Source: Citrus sinensis (taxonomy: Eukaryota; Streptophyta; Magnoliopsida; Sapindales; Rutaceae). Taken from it: a DNA stretch of 64,000 nt. Made by a program: the position numbers and the translations under genes. Position 1 is the stretch's first letter. Every line of letters starts with the position of its first letter. The notes beneath the pieces are model-generated. The model saw only the letters and a program-made list of their open reading frames with translations. It did not search any database and was not told the DNA's origin. This document shows positions 24,246-35,312 of the stretch, in pieces. Location of the stretch: contig NC_068558.1 in NCBI RefSeq assembly GCF_022201045.2, forward strand, positions 43,799,001 through 43,863,000, read 5' to 3'.

Positions 24246-26697
24246 TTAAAGATCCGGCATGCCCTTTCCACTTTTAGCATCGTATGTCTTCTTCATCACA
24301 AGATCCACTGGAGTATCCTTGGGACCAGCTGCAAAAATAAGACAGAATAATGAATATCAGAGAACAGGCAAAAACAATCTCTCATCTTAAGAAAACTTAT
24401 AAGGACCTCTGCAATTAACAGCTGATACTGGTTCTATCCAAGATATTCTATCGGTGAAAAATGTTCTATCTTTATACTGGTTCATTCCAATTTTGTATTT
24501 TGTATCCACTGAACATGCTGAGGGAAAATATTCATATAAGTGAATTCTTGACTTAAAAAATTACACCTATGATGCAAGCAATAGAACTTCATAAGAGATT
24601 ATTAATAGAGCAAATGCCTCCAATTTTGAAGGGTCTGAAAGGACCAGCCTGAAGGTAAAACCCTAACGAAAATTTTCAGATTAAGAAGTATTACCGACAT
24701 TTAAGTTTTGGTAGGTGAACAAAGCTACATCCTAAGCAATGCATCTAGATCAAGAATTGTCCTTGGTCATTTAACTAATTGCTACGAGAAGTTAAAAAAA
24801 TTGTATTAATCATTTTGATCAACAATGCAACTATAAGCTAAGGAACATTCATAGATGAGATGTTGGTTAGTAGTGGAGAATTGTAAATTACAAAAAGATG
24901 AGCATACATTCCATATGATGTACATTGGAAACTAAACCTGCTCTAATTTTTTTCATCCCTTTTCTTTCTCAGCTTTTAATGAATAATATTTTCAGGTCAT
25001 CCAAAGGCAAATTCCCTTAAGACCTTTTTATAAAAGTAATATTTTCAAATATTACCGTCCATTCAATAGGTACTCACTGTAGGGTAGTTCCAGACTTCCA
25101 GTATGCAAAGATGATAATGCACAATGATACAACCTCTCCCAGACAGAAAGAATGGTATCCCATAGAATAGATCACAAGTAATAAACATAAGCAGTGAATG
25201 ATAAAGAAACCAGTAGATATGACAAAAATATAGACAAGATATTCATATTTATATTACAGATAAAAGAACAGAAAAGGGGATAAGTTTAAGTTATGTACCA
25301 ACTGTAGGTCTTGGTGTTGTCCTTATCTTCAAGATCTCAGGACGAGGAATTATGGACCCAGATGCTCCTATACCTCTAGCTACTCTTACTTTAGTTCCGT
25401 CTTCTAGATATTTAGTTCCAACCTTACAAGGCTTCCTGCATGAGTAAACATCAATTATCATTTTTTTAGGTCATAAGATGCTAAAACCAGAAATTGAATT
25501 AGATAAAAAGATACAACTATACCCCGTAACGGGATCAAGAACTTGAACATTTGAAGCATGAATTGGGGCTTCAACTGTAAAGATTCCACCTTCATGACCT
25601 TCTCCTCCCTTGATATGCTTTTTTACCTGCACACAGATCCATATCAATGGAGTCATGAATTACTAGACAAGATAAAAACTATTCATTTAGATTTTTGGAG
25701 GCAGGACAAAACACACACTTAAATGCAAGGACATAAACAAATAATGAACAAGCATGCATTGGAAACTCTAAATCATCAAAGGAGACTCCAGAAAGATTAA
25801 GAGACAATCACAATAACTTTATTCATACTTAATAGAAGATGCCACCGTGTTGATTTCTACTTTAGTTTTCTTGCTTTTGAGTCATTAAACATACACTTTG
25901 CGGATAATGTTCAGATTAGAACTTCAAACCAACGAGGTCTCTAAGAATCAGCACAAGTTTGCTTTAAAGTGTACAGGCCACTGCATCAAACACACAATGG
26001 TCTAAGTTCAATTTCTTCACAGAATAAAATGTTTCAATATAATGAGACCAATACTAGAATCACGGAGACAAGCAAAGCATCAAAACAAGGAATATAGTTA
26101 GTCAAACATGCTATAAGTCAAGCTAACACTTAACACAAATCTTCAGTTACTATTGTGATAATTTATGTGTGTCAGTGTCAGGATGTCATAAACTCATAGG
26201 TTCTAACCAATATAAACTCTTATAAATTCAGAGTCTAATAATGAAAGCAAAAACCAACGGTTCAAAAAACGATTTAACCAAAATTGATAGGAGGATTCTG
26301 TTGGGGTCAAACAAGTACTATCCTGAGAACTGCTTCCTTAAACTTAAACACAGGCAGACAACTTTCCCCTTCTCTTGGAAACAAGAAACCAAGACAGAAT
26401 TATAACATGACAGAATAACTGCAACAAAGCAAGAGTCGTAAACAACTTTCCCCACCAGATTTTTCCCCTCGACAATGACTCGGTTTTGAGATCGAATGAC
26501 ACGCTTAATAGCACCAGTTTCGCCTTTATCCTTACCCCTAATGATCATAACCTGTAAGTAAAATGAGTAAAATACATATTATTTGAAAGTCCAGATAAGA
26601 TAAATAGCAATAATGAATCTGTTAACCACATTCTCACATTATCTCCTCTGAGTATTTTCCAGTGCCTGATGAGTTTCTCGGCAGCTTTCCAGCCCAT
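24246..26697 (-). CDS. Mitochondrial large-subunit ribosomal protein uL24m (KOW-domain), 159 aa, 5 exons
   Basis: Structural protein of the mitochondrial 50S-type subunit. Exons 26638-26697, 26456-26551, 25523-25626, 25299-25435 and 24246-24328 join in frame. The protein starts MGWKAAEKLIRHWKILRGDN, then the KOW motif VMIIRGKDKGETGAIKRVIR (about residues 21-40), KKHIKGGEGHEGGIFTVEAP and CKVGTKYLEDGTKVRVA, and ends KSGKGMPDL. From memory this matches Arabidopsis At5g23535, also 159 aa, over its whole length. A leader intron is likely (donor near 27066, acceptor near 26738). A stray copy of the last exon and of the 3' flank lies at 13.66-13.83 kb. Confidence 0.93.
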
Positions 26698-27204
26698 TTC
26701 AAACTTAGAAAGAGATCAGTATTCTTAGAGAAGTACCTGCACGTGTCACTGCCAAACAGAATTCTTATCATAATTTTCTAAAAGTTTTAAAAGAAAACCC
26801 AATTCATTTCATCCATTTTCTTTTTTCTATAGAAATAAAATTTACTCAACATAATCTCATTCAAATTGCACCAAACAGACAGAATCTCATTGTTCTGGAA
26901 AGTGATTGGATTAAGAATACCCAAAATGGAATGGCATCGCTTGGCCATAAATTAGGGGGAAAAAAATCCAACCATTCAATGTCCAATATATAATAATATG
27001 GCACCCAAATGGTTCAGAGGTCATGAACAAATCATAAGAGAGAGAGGGAGACAGATTAGTAGATTACCCGACGGAGTAAAGAGCCCTGAGCTTGCAGAGT
27101 TTCCGGGTTTAGGGTTTTTGCCGATATAGAGAGAGAAGGCGTTACGACTCTGGGCAGGCCTTCCAAGAGTTGTCTCGTTTGACCATTTTCATTTTTAATT
27201 TGGG

Positions 27205-29500
27205 CCCGTTCGGTACCGTTTTCAAGGCCTTGTTCGTTTTTGTTTTGGGAGTATAAACATAATATACGTTCGGTGGCTTGAATCTAAAAAATGAATTACA
27301 AAACAAAAAATTCATTTTCACGTTTAGAGTTATAAAATTGCGAACGCCCTAAATATGTTTTCAAACGAATTGTAAATTAAATTAAAAAATAAATCCCAAA
27401 ACAAAATCTAAAAGTTATCTTCCTCCCCCGAAATCTTATCCCTCCCTCTCGTTATCTCGTCGCAGCTCTCCCTTCGTGGCTGATACTTCTCCTTCGACCA
27501 CAACCCACTTGAATCGTGCACAAATCTCTCTCTCTCCTTCTTCTTTATCTAGGTCTACTTCACAGCTATCTCCCCTCGGTGGCTGTTACTTGTTCATCGA
27601 CCGCAATCCACCGTCACAACTCTTTCTCTCCGTGCCCTAAATTGGCTGTTGTTCCATCTCTGTTGCTACTATTGCCCCATCTCCGCTGTTGCTACTTCAT
27701 CTCTGCTTAGTCTCGACTATTGCTCCAGCTGCTCTTTGCTTCGTTTCTGCCCCATCTCTGCTCGCTTGTACTAGTCTTCAATTTTTCGATTTGAGTAAAT
27801 TGTGAGTGTGGTTCTTTTTGTTTATTTTAAACCCAAATCATATTCGTTCAATTTTTTAGACAAATAGAATGTTTGTCTCTTGAGCTCTGCATTTGTATCT
27901 TATTTAAGGATTGTTAGAAAAAGAACGATTTGCTGTTGGCTGGATTTGTGAGAAATGAAACACATATCTATTTAGATGCTCATATGAGAAATATGAGAAT
28001 AAAAGAAATTAGTATACCTATCCAATGAGTTAAATTCTGTGCTTGGTGGCTCCATGAAAGTAGTTCAAATTGAAATTTGATTGGAAAGCCTTTTATGAGA
28101 ATTGTGCGACAGAGGAAAGAACATTTTTCCTGGAGTTTTTATTATTTTTTTGACTCAAAAGTCCTTAGATCATAATTCTTATTTCCTGTATGAGCTCTCT
28201 TACTTATAGTCGCATTGACTACAATCGTATGAATTTGAATGAGAAGTGTTTGGTTATATGAAAAAATAATAATAATAATAATAAAAGCAAAATAATATGC
28301 TCAATTATTATAATAAATGGTGTGCAAAATTCTGTTTGTTCTTGTGCATCTATGCATACATGTGTCGAATTTGAATTAGCAATTCAAGATGATAGCTTGT
28401 TAACAAAATTATGTTTGTTTAGTTGGGTGAATAACCCTCACTAGATTACTACTTTACTTGTTTAGATAGGTCACACATTAGAACTTCCTTATTGAAAATA
28501 TACTACTGGTCACCAAATTTAAAAGTAGCATCAATTATCAATGTACACATTATTAGCTTACCAGTTTCATTGTTGGGTTTGCTGGTTATTAAGTTTAGGG
28601 GAGCAATCTCAGTTAATTTTGATGATTTATATATGTATTTAATTTCATTTTTAATAACTCACATGCAGGAAATATGGATTCTCGGCTTAATTTGGACTTA
28701 TGGTTTTCGCAATTTCATTTGGGATCAGTCAGCTTCAAGGACAAACAAATGTAGTTCATCCTTTCTTTGGCCTGGCACTTGCTTTTCTTCTATCCATCTT
28801 TTTTGTTCTCTATTTCTGTAGTAGCAGTTTTATGCTTTGTGTTGGTAAGGAAACTACATGCTGAAATTTTGTCAAACTCTGTTGACATACTGTAATCATT
28901 TTTGCTGCACGGCTAAAGCATAGGCTCGTAGTTGACATTGTTGTCATTAGAGCTTGTTTTCATAAAATAAGTGTAATTTGCAAGTACCTTGTATACTGTT
29001 GAATTTGATTTATCTCCAGCAACTATTAATGCATGATGTCTATCATGTATTTTTTTTTTTATAATTATTTTGTTTAATTTATGTGTTACAATATATAGCT
29101 TATTATAATGTAAAAACAATGACGATATAATTTTTTTTTCATTAATGCTAATACTAAAACTGTCATTGTGTAATTTATTATTATTATTATTTTGTTTAAA
29201 TTATTAATGATATGATTGTGCATGTATTAATTAATTAAACAATTATTTTTTAACTATAACTTAAATGTTTAGTAAAAATTATTTCTGAAAATAGTACTAT
29301 CGAACACATATTCTCTGTTTTTATCTTTTTTAATTGTGTCTACCGAACACATATTATTGTTTTCAGTTTTAAAATTAAGGATACATAAAATGATAACAAA
29401 CGCATATTTAAATTCAAAATACAGCAACTACAAAATACCATTTTTATTCTCATTTTTGTTTTCAGAAAATACTAATTCAGAAACAATACCGAACAGATAA
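27205..29500. mobile_element. Possible non-autonomous DNA transposon block with GTTCGGTA ends
   Basis: The left edge reads GTTCGGTACCGTTTTC and the right edge, reverse complemented, reads GTTCGGTATTGTTTCTG. Internal sequence repeats the ACCGAAC/GAACAC theme near both ends. Inside is a CT-rich, coding-like stretch (27440-27780) without a usable gene model, then AT-rich DNA. I could not see a clean target duplication, so limits and class are uncertain. It abuts the uL24m promoter. Confidence 0.35.
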
Positions 29501-30037
29501 GTAGTTTGGACCATGATCTTTGCCTTTGCTTCCCCCATGAGGGCTGGTTTGTTCATTGTTGCTATTGTGTGGTTGAGATAGAGAGATGATCTCATCTGGA
29601 AAGACTAAAAATAATTTTATGTAGTTAGTAAAATTTTTAAAAAGTAATTTTATCTTTAAATTATCTTAAGGAGAATGAAATTTTTTTAATAATGAATATC
29701 ATTAAAATTAGGATCACAACTTCTCATAATAAATTACATAAGTGAGGAGGAAAATCTCTCTTAGAATTTATATTTATGATTTTGAGTCCTTAATAAATTT
29801 TTAATACTTGACCCTATCTTAGGTGTTGAAAAACCGTGTGAAAAAAAATGTTGTTGAGGGATAAATAAAACTTTTTCATATGCAAATTATTTATATGTGT
29901 ATTTTGTGACTATTTTAACACCAATTAAAGTTATCAATGAGCCAATTGATAAAAACAAATCTTAAGAGGAGTAAAAGAGTTACTATTCATTATCGTAAGT
30001 GTATAATCTGAAGTAAATTGATACTTTCAATTAATAC

Positions 30038-30085
30038 ACACACAAACACACACATATATATATAGAGTGGGAGAGAGAGAGAGTA
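30038..30085 (+). repeat. Compound microsatellite (CA)n-(TA)n-(GA)n
   Basis: ACACACACAAACACACAC is followed by ATATATATATA and then GAGAGAGAGAGAG. About 440 bp upstream of the defensin-like gene. Confidence 0.85.
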
Positions 30086-30522
30086 AATCTTCTTATGAAT
30101 TATATAAACTCATAATTATCCTTATTCAATTGTTTTTTGTTTATTACTGGTTAATCTTGTGACACGGCTAATAATGATTATTTACCAAAGTTCACAATAT
30201 TACCAAACTATGCCTAAGACAAATGTTTGCAACTATGGAAGTCTACTAACTTTACAGAAGACACACAAGCTAATTAGTGTTTGATAAACACCAAATTTTA
30301 TTATGTTTGCAATAAAATAATACATGCATAAATCAACTTAAGCAAGAGTTTTGTTTAAATTAAAGTTCTCCTGAGAAGCAAGATTATACTTTTAAAGCAA
30401 AATCTGGTTATAAGATATGGTAATAAGTGCTAATATGCTAGTCTTTTAATTATAGACACCCATGTATAAGTAGACATCCAGGTGGGATTTGGAACCAGAG
30501 AAGAGCAGTCTGCAGGGTGAAG

Positions 30523-31018
30523 ATGGCCAAATTCTCAGTATCCCACTTTTTCATCACCATTTTGGTTATTGTTTCAGGTGCATATTAGTTATTAATTCAA
30601 ATTTAATTTGTTTACAATTGTCCCTTTTTGTTTTCTATTTTCCCTGCAATATTGCCATTGAAAATGACATAGTTAACCCAAGTAAGGAAATTCAATAAGC
30701 GCCCAGTTGACAGCAATTTGCATGAAATTAATTAGTTTTTGTAACACCAAATAATTGATTAATCTCTTATTCTGTTTCTCTAACAACTAATGTTCTTGTA
30801 TGGCTTGGACAGTTGGGACAATGATGCCTGCAATGGCCAAACAGCAACAATGCACAGAGATGCTGCCATGGGTGAAATTCTATTGCTTGGAAAAGGGAGC
30901 AGTATCTGAAACTTGCTGGGGAAATTGCACTCAAAGACACCCTGATCTGATTCTTGCATATTGTGGGGGCACCGGGGCCTTGCCCATCAGATTTTGTGCT
31001 TGCGTCTACCCTTGTTAA
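30523..31018 (+). CDS. Defensin-like secreted cysteine-rich peptide, 86 aa, 2 exons
   Basis: Exon 1 (30523-30577) encodes MAKFSVSHFFITILVIVS, a signal peptide; exon 2 starts at 30813 and ends at the stop at 31018. The intron begins GTGCAT and ends GGACAG, splitting the Val codon. The mature region has eight cysteines in the order QQQC, FYC, ETC, GNC, AYC, RFC, AC and YPC, ending C-x-C-x3-C. An intron after the signal peptide and a C-x-C near the end are typical of the plant DEFL family. Loop lengths do not match classical antifungal defensins such as PDF1, so it is best called defensin-like. Target and role are unknown. Confidence 0.78.
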
Positions 31019-31466
31019 TTATCTTGTAAAACCTTCATGGATATATAAAATAAACCAACATTCTATTGGCTATATTTGATGTTATTGTCATATAGAGAAA
31101 AGAAGAAAATGCTTATACTCTTGACAAATCTGCTACGAAATAGAAAGGGCAGCAGTGGTGAAATGAGACTAAAATTAAACCTACAGATTATAAATATTGC
31201 AAGAGACTGACAGAGTCAAACATTTTATTAAAATCTTGCAAACTAACATATTACGAATATGAAGCATTATGAAACTCCTCCACGTGTTTATTGTATCTCA
31301 TGGCTGTCCCTCTGTCTCTAAAGAGATAGATTCTCAGTGTTCAATCAATTACCTATGCTGATGCCCGGTTTGCTGGCATAAAAATACAAACATATTATAG
31401 ACTATTGCGAAGAACATTTCGAAAGAACTAAAGAGTGGATCTTAGTTGTACGGTTAGTGTCACACT

Positions 31467-31625
31467 TCATCTCACACAGGTGTAACCATGGCCTTTGGTA
31501 ATGCATTCTTTCAAACAATCTGCACATTTAGCCCTTTTCCTCCTGCTTGGGTTTCAACGTTTTGGAAGTGCAATGCTGCAAAGATGGCAACGCAGATGAG
31601 ATAGAGCAACATGCTTGTTGGCCAT
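31467..31625 (-). pseudogene. Broken small secreted cysteine-rich peptide gene
   Basis: A signal-peptide-like hydrophobic segment and a short cysteine-rich tail (CADCLKEC, then GHGYTC before a stop) lie next to each other on the minus strand but in different frames. The gene is broken by about one break, or the assembly has an error here. A thionin-like or defensin-like origin is possible; no family is assigned. Confidence 0.45.
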
Positions 31626-32146
31626 TCTCTTTTAAGGTGTGTCTTGGTACATTTGGACGCTTTTAACTTTGAGTCTCTTGTGTTCAGTTTGTGTTTGTGA
31701 TTGTGAGGCTTGTTGAGGGATGTATGTGTAAGTAAATGGAAAGCTAATTCTGGATTGTTTGAACTGAGAGGGAGAATTTTGTGGCTATTAATGAGCTTTG
31801 ATTGAATGAAAGAGGTAAGTGGACCAACTTAGTTCAGTTCATTTTCTGTGCAAAGCCAAGGAAGAAGCAGTCTGCGCTTCTCTTAATCTTAGTTGAACAA
31901 CCTGTGAATTTTTGGTGTGACAGCTAACGTTATCAGCTGTATTTTCATTTTATCTATGCTTAAATATCATCCACTTAAATCTCAATCAGACGGAATAACA
32001 ATCACTTATTGTGATTTTGTGAACGTAATGTGCATATTCCAATGTTATAAACTTCCAATTGAATATGTGGATGTAGTTGGAGGGTTTTTTCAACATGGGA
32101 CCTGGGCAGCAGGAGGCCAAAAAGACTTGAGAAGTCGATTTCCATT

Positions 32147-32198
32147 ATCCCACATCTAGTAGAGAAAGAAAGCAATAGTGATGAGCTGCTTATAAAAC
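32147..32198 (+). promoter_or_regulatory. Plant snRNA-type promoter (USE + TATA) of the U2-like gene
   Basis: The USE ATCCCACATC lies at 32147-32156 and TATAAAAC at 32191-32198. The gap of about 33 bp is the RNA polymerase II spacing known for plant U1/U2/U4/U5 genes; polymerase III U-snRNA genes are about 10 bp shorter. The U1 promoter at 47797-47848 has the same spacing. Confidence 0.75.
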
Positions 32199-32222
32199 AG
32201 CTGAGTTATATCTACTTTAGTG

Positions 32223-32418
32223 TAAGCAGAAAATATATTTGCGTTTGTAAGTGCAATAAAGAGCCTATGGCCCATACAAACAAACGCAAAATATAGGGCG
32301 ATGATTAGGGGCATTCCGAAAACGTCCTATAGGGGGAAGACCACCAACGATAGCTTGCTATCGGGGTATTCGCGCGTCGCCCATGGGTTGCACTATTGCA
32401 TGGGCCTGGCGCACCCCA
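32223..32418 (+). ncRNA. U2 snRNA-like gene with a non-U2 5' half (variant or chimeric pseudogene)
   Basis: The 3' half (about 32330-32418) matches the U2 3' domain. Stem-loop III is GATAGCTTGCTATC, with the conserved GCTTGC top. Stem-loop IV begins CGCGCGTCGCCCATG, has the loop GTTGCACTATTG, and closes with CATGGGCCTGGCGC before CACCCCACC. Canonical U2 begins ATACCTTTCTCGGCC and carries a GUAGUA branch-point element and a U-rich Sm site; none is present here. Instead 32235-32294 forms an unrelated long hairpin (ATATTTGCGTTTGT with ACAAACGCAAAATAT). The start is placed 32 bp after the TATA box as in the U1 gene. Predicted length is 196 nt, the U2 length. Transcription is plausible, but spliceosomal function is doubtful without the Sm site. 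Confidence 0.72.
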
Positions 32419-32419
32419 C

Positions 32420-32435
32420 CAATGCAGTAGTTAAA
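32420..32435 (+). terminator. Plant snRNA 3' box of the U2-like gene
   Basis: CA at 32420, seven bases, then AGTTAAA at 32429-32435. This fits the plant Pol II snRNA 3'-end signal CA(N)3-10AGTNNAA directly after the expected RNA end. Confidence 0.65.
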
Positions 32436-32531
32436 GATTTGATGTTGTTGTGTGTTTGTAAAATACTGCCGAAACAAAACCCAATTATATGTGCCACGTT
32501 ACACAAATTCAGTAACAAGTGGTTTCAACTT

Positions 32532-33544
32532 TTAATAATATCTCTTGAAATTACTTATTCCAACAAAGAAGAGTAAGAGGGATGGTGGGGGAATGCAAGA
32601 TCGTCTGGAGGCTGATGGTGATGGCGGTGGTGTGAGCGCTGGACTGATCCCTGGGCTTGTGGGAGCATCTGATTCCACTGGTGGAGATGCAGGTGTCAAA
32701 TCCTCAGTTGTATCGGTCTCCGCTGCTGGGGCAACTGCTTTGGAAGCTAAAGAACATAAAAAAATCCAGTTATTTTAGTGGTAATAGAAAACTGCTTTTG
32801 TTTATGCTACGAAAAGGGCCTTCATATCTTACCTCTTGGACTAAGAGGAGAATCAGCTATAGGTGCAGGAGCTGGCCCGAACAAAGCAGCAGGGCCTGCC
32901 AAAGACGTTTTAGTCAACATATTTGTTCCAAATGATGGCAAGCATCCTGTTTAATAATTAAGCTTTCGTATGAAGGTTTATGACTTTTTTTTTTGTCTAA
33001 TGTTAAAAAGTCACAGTGAATCGAAAGATTAATTAATGGATAAATTGGGGTACCTGGAGCAGGTAGAGGAGTGCCAGAGGCTGCCAAAGAAAAAAAAAAA
33101 GGGAACGTAACGCACACTTAATACTTCAAAAGCATTTATAAAATCATCCATGAACAGGCAAGTTTGCTGATATTAGGGTATTGAATTAAGGCGAAGTGAC
33201 AGCGTCACACCTTTGCATTGCACTGGCACTCCACCCATGTTACATGCTCTTGGCAGAGAGAGTGATAAGGTTCGGTTAATAGGCAGTTGAAGCGGGACAT
33301 TGGCAGTTATCACAAGACAAGCACAGTCCATGCTAGTGCTCATAAGCGATTTTAATGAATCGCAACAGTTCTGAGTTGGTGTTGTGACGCCATTTGAAGT
33401 ACTTCCAGTGATGAAATTTAGGCATGGTGTGAAGCTGGAGATCATTGATGTTGTGCATGGTGTAGTTAATTGACCATTTACCGAAATGACCGAAAGAGTT
33501 GCTAATAATAATGCAAAGAGATGGAAAGTTTTCAATCCTTCCAT
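32532..33544 (-). CDS. GPI-anchored non-specific lipid-transfer protein (LTPG), 212 aa, 4 exons
   Basis: Cell-surface lipid-transfer protein. Exons 33211-33544, 33054-33080, 32833-32895 and 32532-32746, all joined in phase 1. It has the signal peptide MEGLKTFHLFALLLATLSVI, then the eight-cysteine LTP fold (TPCTTSM, FTPCLNF, NCCDSL, DCACLV, PRACNM, VQCKG), a Pro/Ser/Ala-rich linker and a short hydrophobic end PPSLLLFFVGISNFKRYY. The last is a modest GPI-attachment signal. The second exon is only 27 bp (nine codons). From memory it resembles Arabidopsis At3g22620, which neighbours At3g22600; the plus-strand cluster here resembles the latter. It is divergent from the next LTPG gene, and its 3' end lies about 115 bp from the U2-like gene, facing it. 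Confidence 0.85.
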
Positions 33545-34380
33545 AATGTTCTGGGAGAAATGAGCTCACTGCAGATTGTCTTCAATGGAAGAGTCTTTAA
33601 GATTTTTTTATAGGTTGGGTTTCGGATTAAGGATGGATTTATATGTTCATACTTTTCAAGAAATTTGGAGGGAAAAAAAAACTGGTAGATTTGAAGTGGG
33701 TTCTGGAGTTCATCTACTCTTAACCAATGTTTGATTGAAGGAATATTTTTTATTAATAAATTTTCTTAGCTTGTGAGGCCAGGTTTTCTCATTAGGTATG
33801 GTTGGCATGTTAGTTACTTTTAGCTCTTGATTTGTCATTTTTTCTTTTCAAGTTTAATCATGGTAATGATGACTCTACTCGACTGCATCATTTGTTTCCG
33901 CTTGAACTGGACACTTCCATCCGAGTAAGGCCAAAAGCCGTTGCTTAGAACAACCTTTGTGTTCCCAGACTAAACTTGGCAGCAGCTCATTACAAATTCA
34001 CAGACATATTGATAAGGCCAATTGGATTTTATTTATCTTCCATTAAATCAGAGCAGTATTTCATCACCTTGACATTGATCATCCATTATCTATTAGGGAC
34101 GCTGATAGAAAATTAACTTGGTGCTGAAAGAAAACACTGAAGTAGTACTGCTGATTTTCTTTCTACGATGAGCATTTAATAAGATACTTATAAAGAAATA
34201 GCCTCCCAACTATGCTTACTGTCGATTGCAATACTTTAACAGCACAAAGATTAAATCCTTGTGAAGCCTATAAAAAAAATTTTCCTCAATAAATTAAAAA
34301 TATTATAAACAAAACTGAATTCAGTAGGAGTTGGCCAACCATATACACCAATCCTTTGTCACTTCTCGGCAAAATTCCTA

Positions 34381-34386
34381 TATAAA
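34381..34386 (+). promoter_or_regulatory. TATA box of the first plus-strand LTPG gene
   Basis: TATAAA in the context CCTATATAAATC, 125 bp before the ATG. Confidence 0.6.
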
Positions 34387-34510
34387 TCACTTCAATTGCG
34401 TTCCCTTCTCGCTCAAACAATTGACTCTTGCAAAGCGAATTTGACACTCAAGTCCCATATTTCTTCACATCCAGAACATTCCAGACAGGCTGCTTTTCCA
34501 ATAACAGAAA

Positions 34511-35312
34511 ATGGCTTCAAGAGGGCTTGAAATGGGTATAGTCCTGGTCCTCGTGGCCATGCTATGTGGTGGAGCCAAGGGTCAGATGGTTTGCACCGGC
34601 GCGCTCACGAGCTTGGCTCCCTGCCTAAACTACGTTTCAGGAAATTCATCAAATCCATCACCTTCATGCTGCTCGCAGCTACGCAGTGTTGTTCAATCAT
34701 CACCGCAATGTCTCTGCTCTGTTCTCAACGGTGGGGTTCCTTCTTTAGGCATCACTATAAACCAAACTCTTGCTCTCTCTCTCCCTCGTGCTTGTCAAGT
34801 CCAAACTCCACCAATTAGCCAGTGTAAAGGTAAGTTCGACTGCTCAATTTTATACATATTTATATCGACGCTGTCAAACTATAAACAAGGGATACTTAAT
34901 AGATGCTAACTTGAATTTGCATTGGCGAAGCAGCTGCCAATGGACCAGCAACCTCGCCTGCAAGTTCGCCGGCAAGTTCCCCTGCAAGTTCACCTACAGA
35001 TTCTTCAGGCGAAACACCTGAGCCTGATATCACACCATCAGCATCAGTTGCACCTTCAGGTGGGTAGGACGAACTAAATTCTATAACAAAATATAAAAGT
35101 GGACAGGTTCCAGTGGCCTTCACGTTAAGGGCCATTTCATATCAGAATGGTGGTTATTATGCTAATGCTTTTGTGAAAATGCAGGAAATGGGTCTAAAAC
35201 AGTTCCAACAACAGGAGGGACTTCAGATGGAAGCATTGTTAGAGCACCCTTCAATTTTGTTCTCTTGCTTATCTTCATCGCATCACGTGCTTCGACTATT
35301 ATCAACTTCTGA
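34511..35312 (+). CDS. GPI-anchored lipid-transfer protein (LTPG5-like), 190 aa, 3 exons
   Basis: Exons 34511-34829, 34934-35059 and 35185-35312, all phase 1. Signal peptide up to about GGAKG, mature start QMVC. Eight-cysteine fold: CTGALTSLAPCLNYVSGNSS, SCCSQL, QCLCSVLNGG, RACQVQ, SQCKG. The linker repeats PASS three times (SPASSPASSPASSP). The C-terminus RAPFNFVLLLIFIASRAST is a GPI signal after a Ser/Gly-rich attachment region. Closest relatives are the two plus-strand genes downstream. Members of this group bind lipids at the plasma membrane/cell wall and affect cuticle and defence. Confidence 0.92.

Noticed and set aside
28492-28821. 109-codon plus-strand frame
   Set aside because: Starts with a non-ATG codon, has no domain, and lies inside the probable transposon block.
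32235-32300. Resemblance of ATATTTGCGTTTG to the U4 snRNA 5' end
   Set aside because: The match is short, lies 44 bp after the TATA box instead of about 32, and the rest of U4 is absent; the 3' domain is U2.
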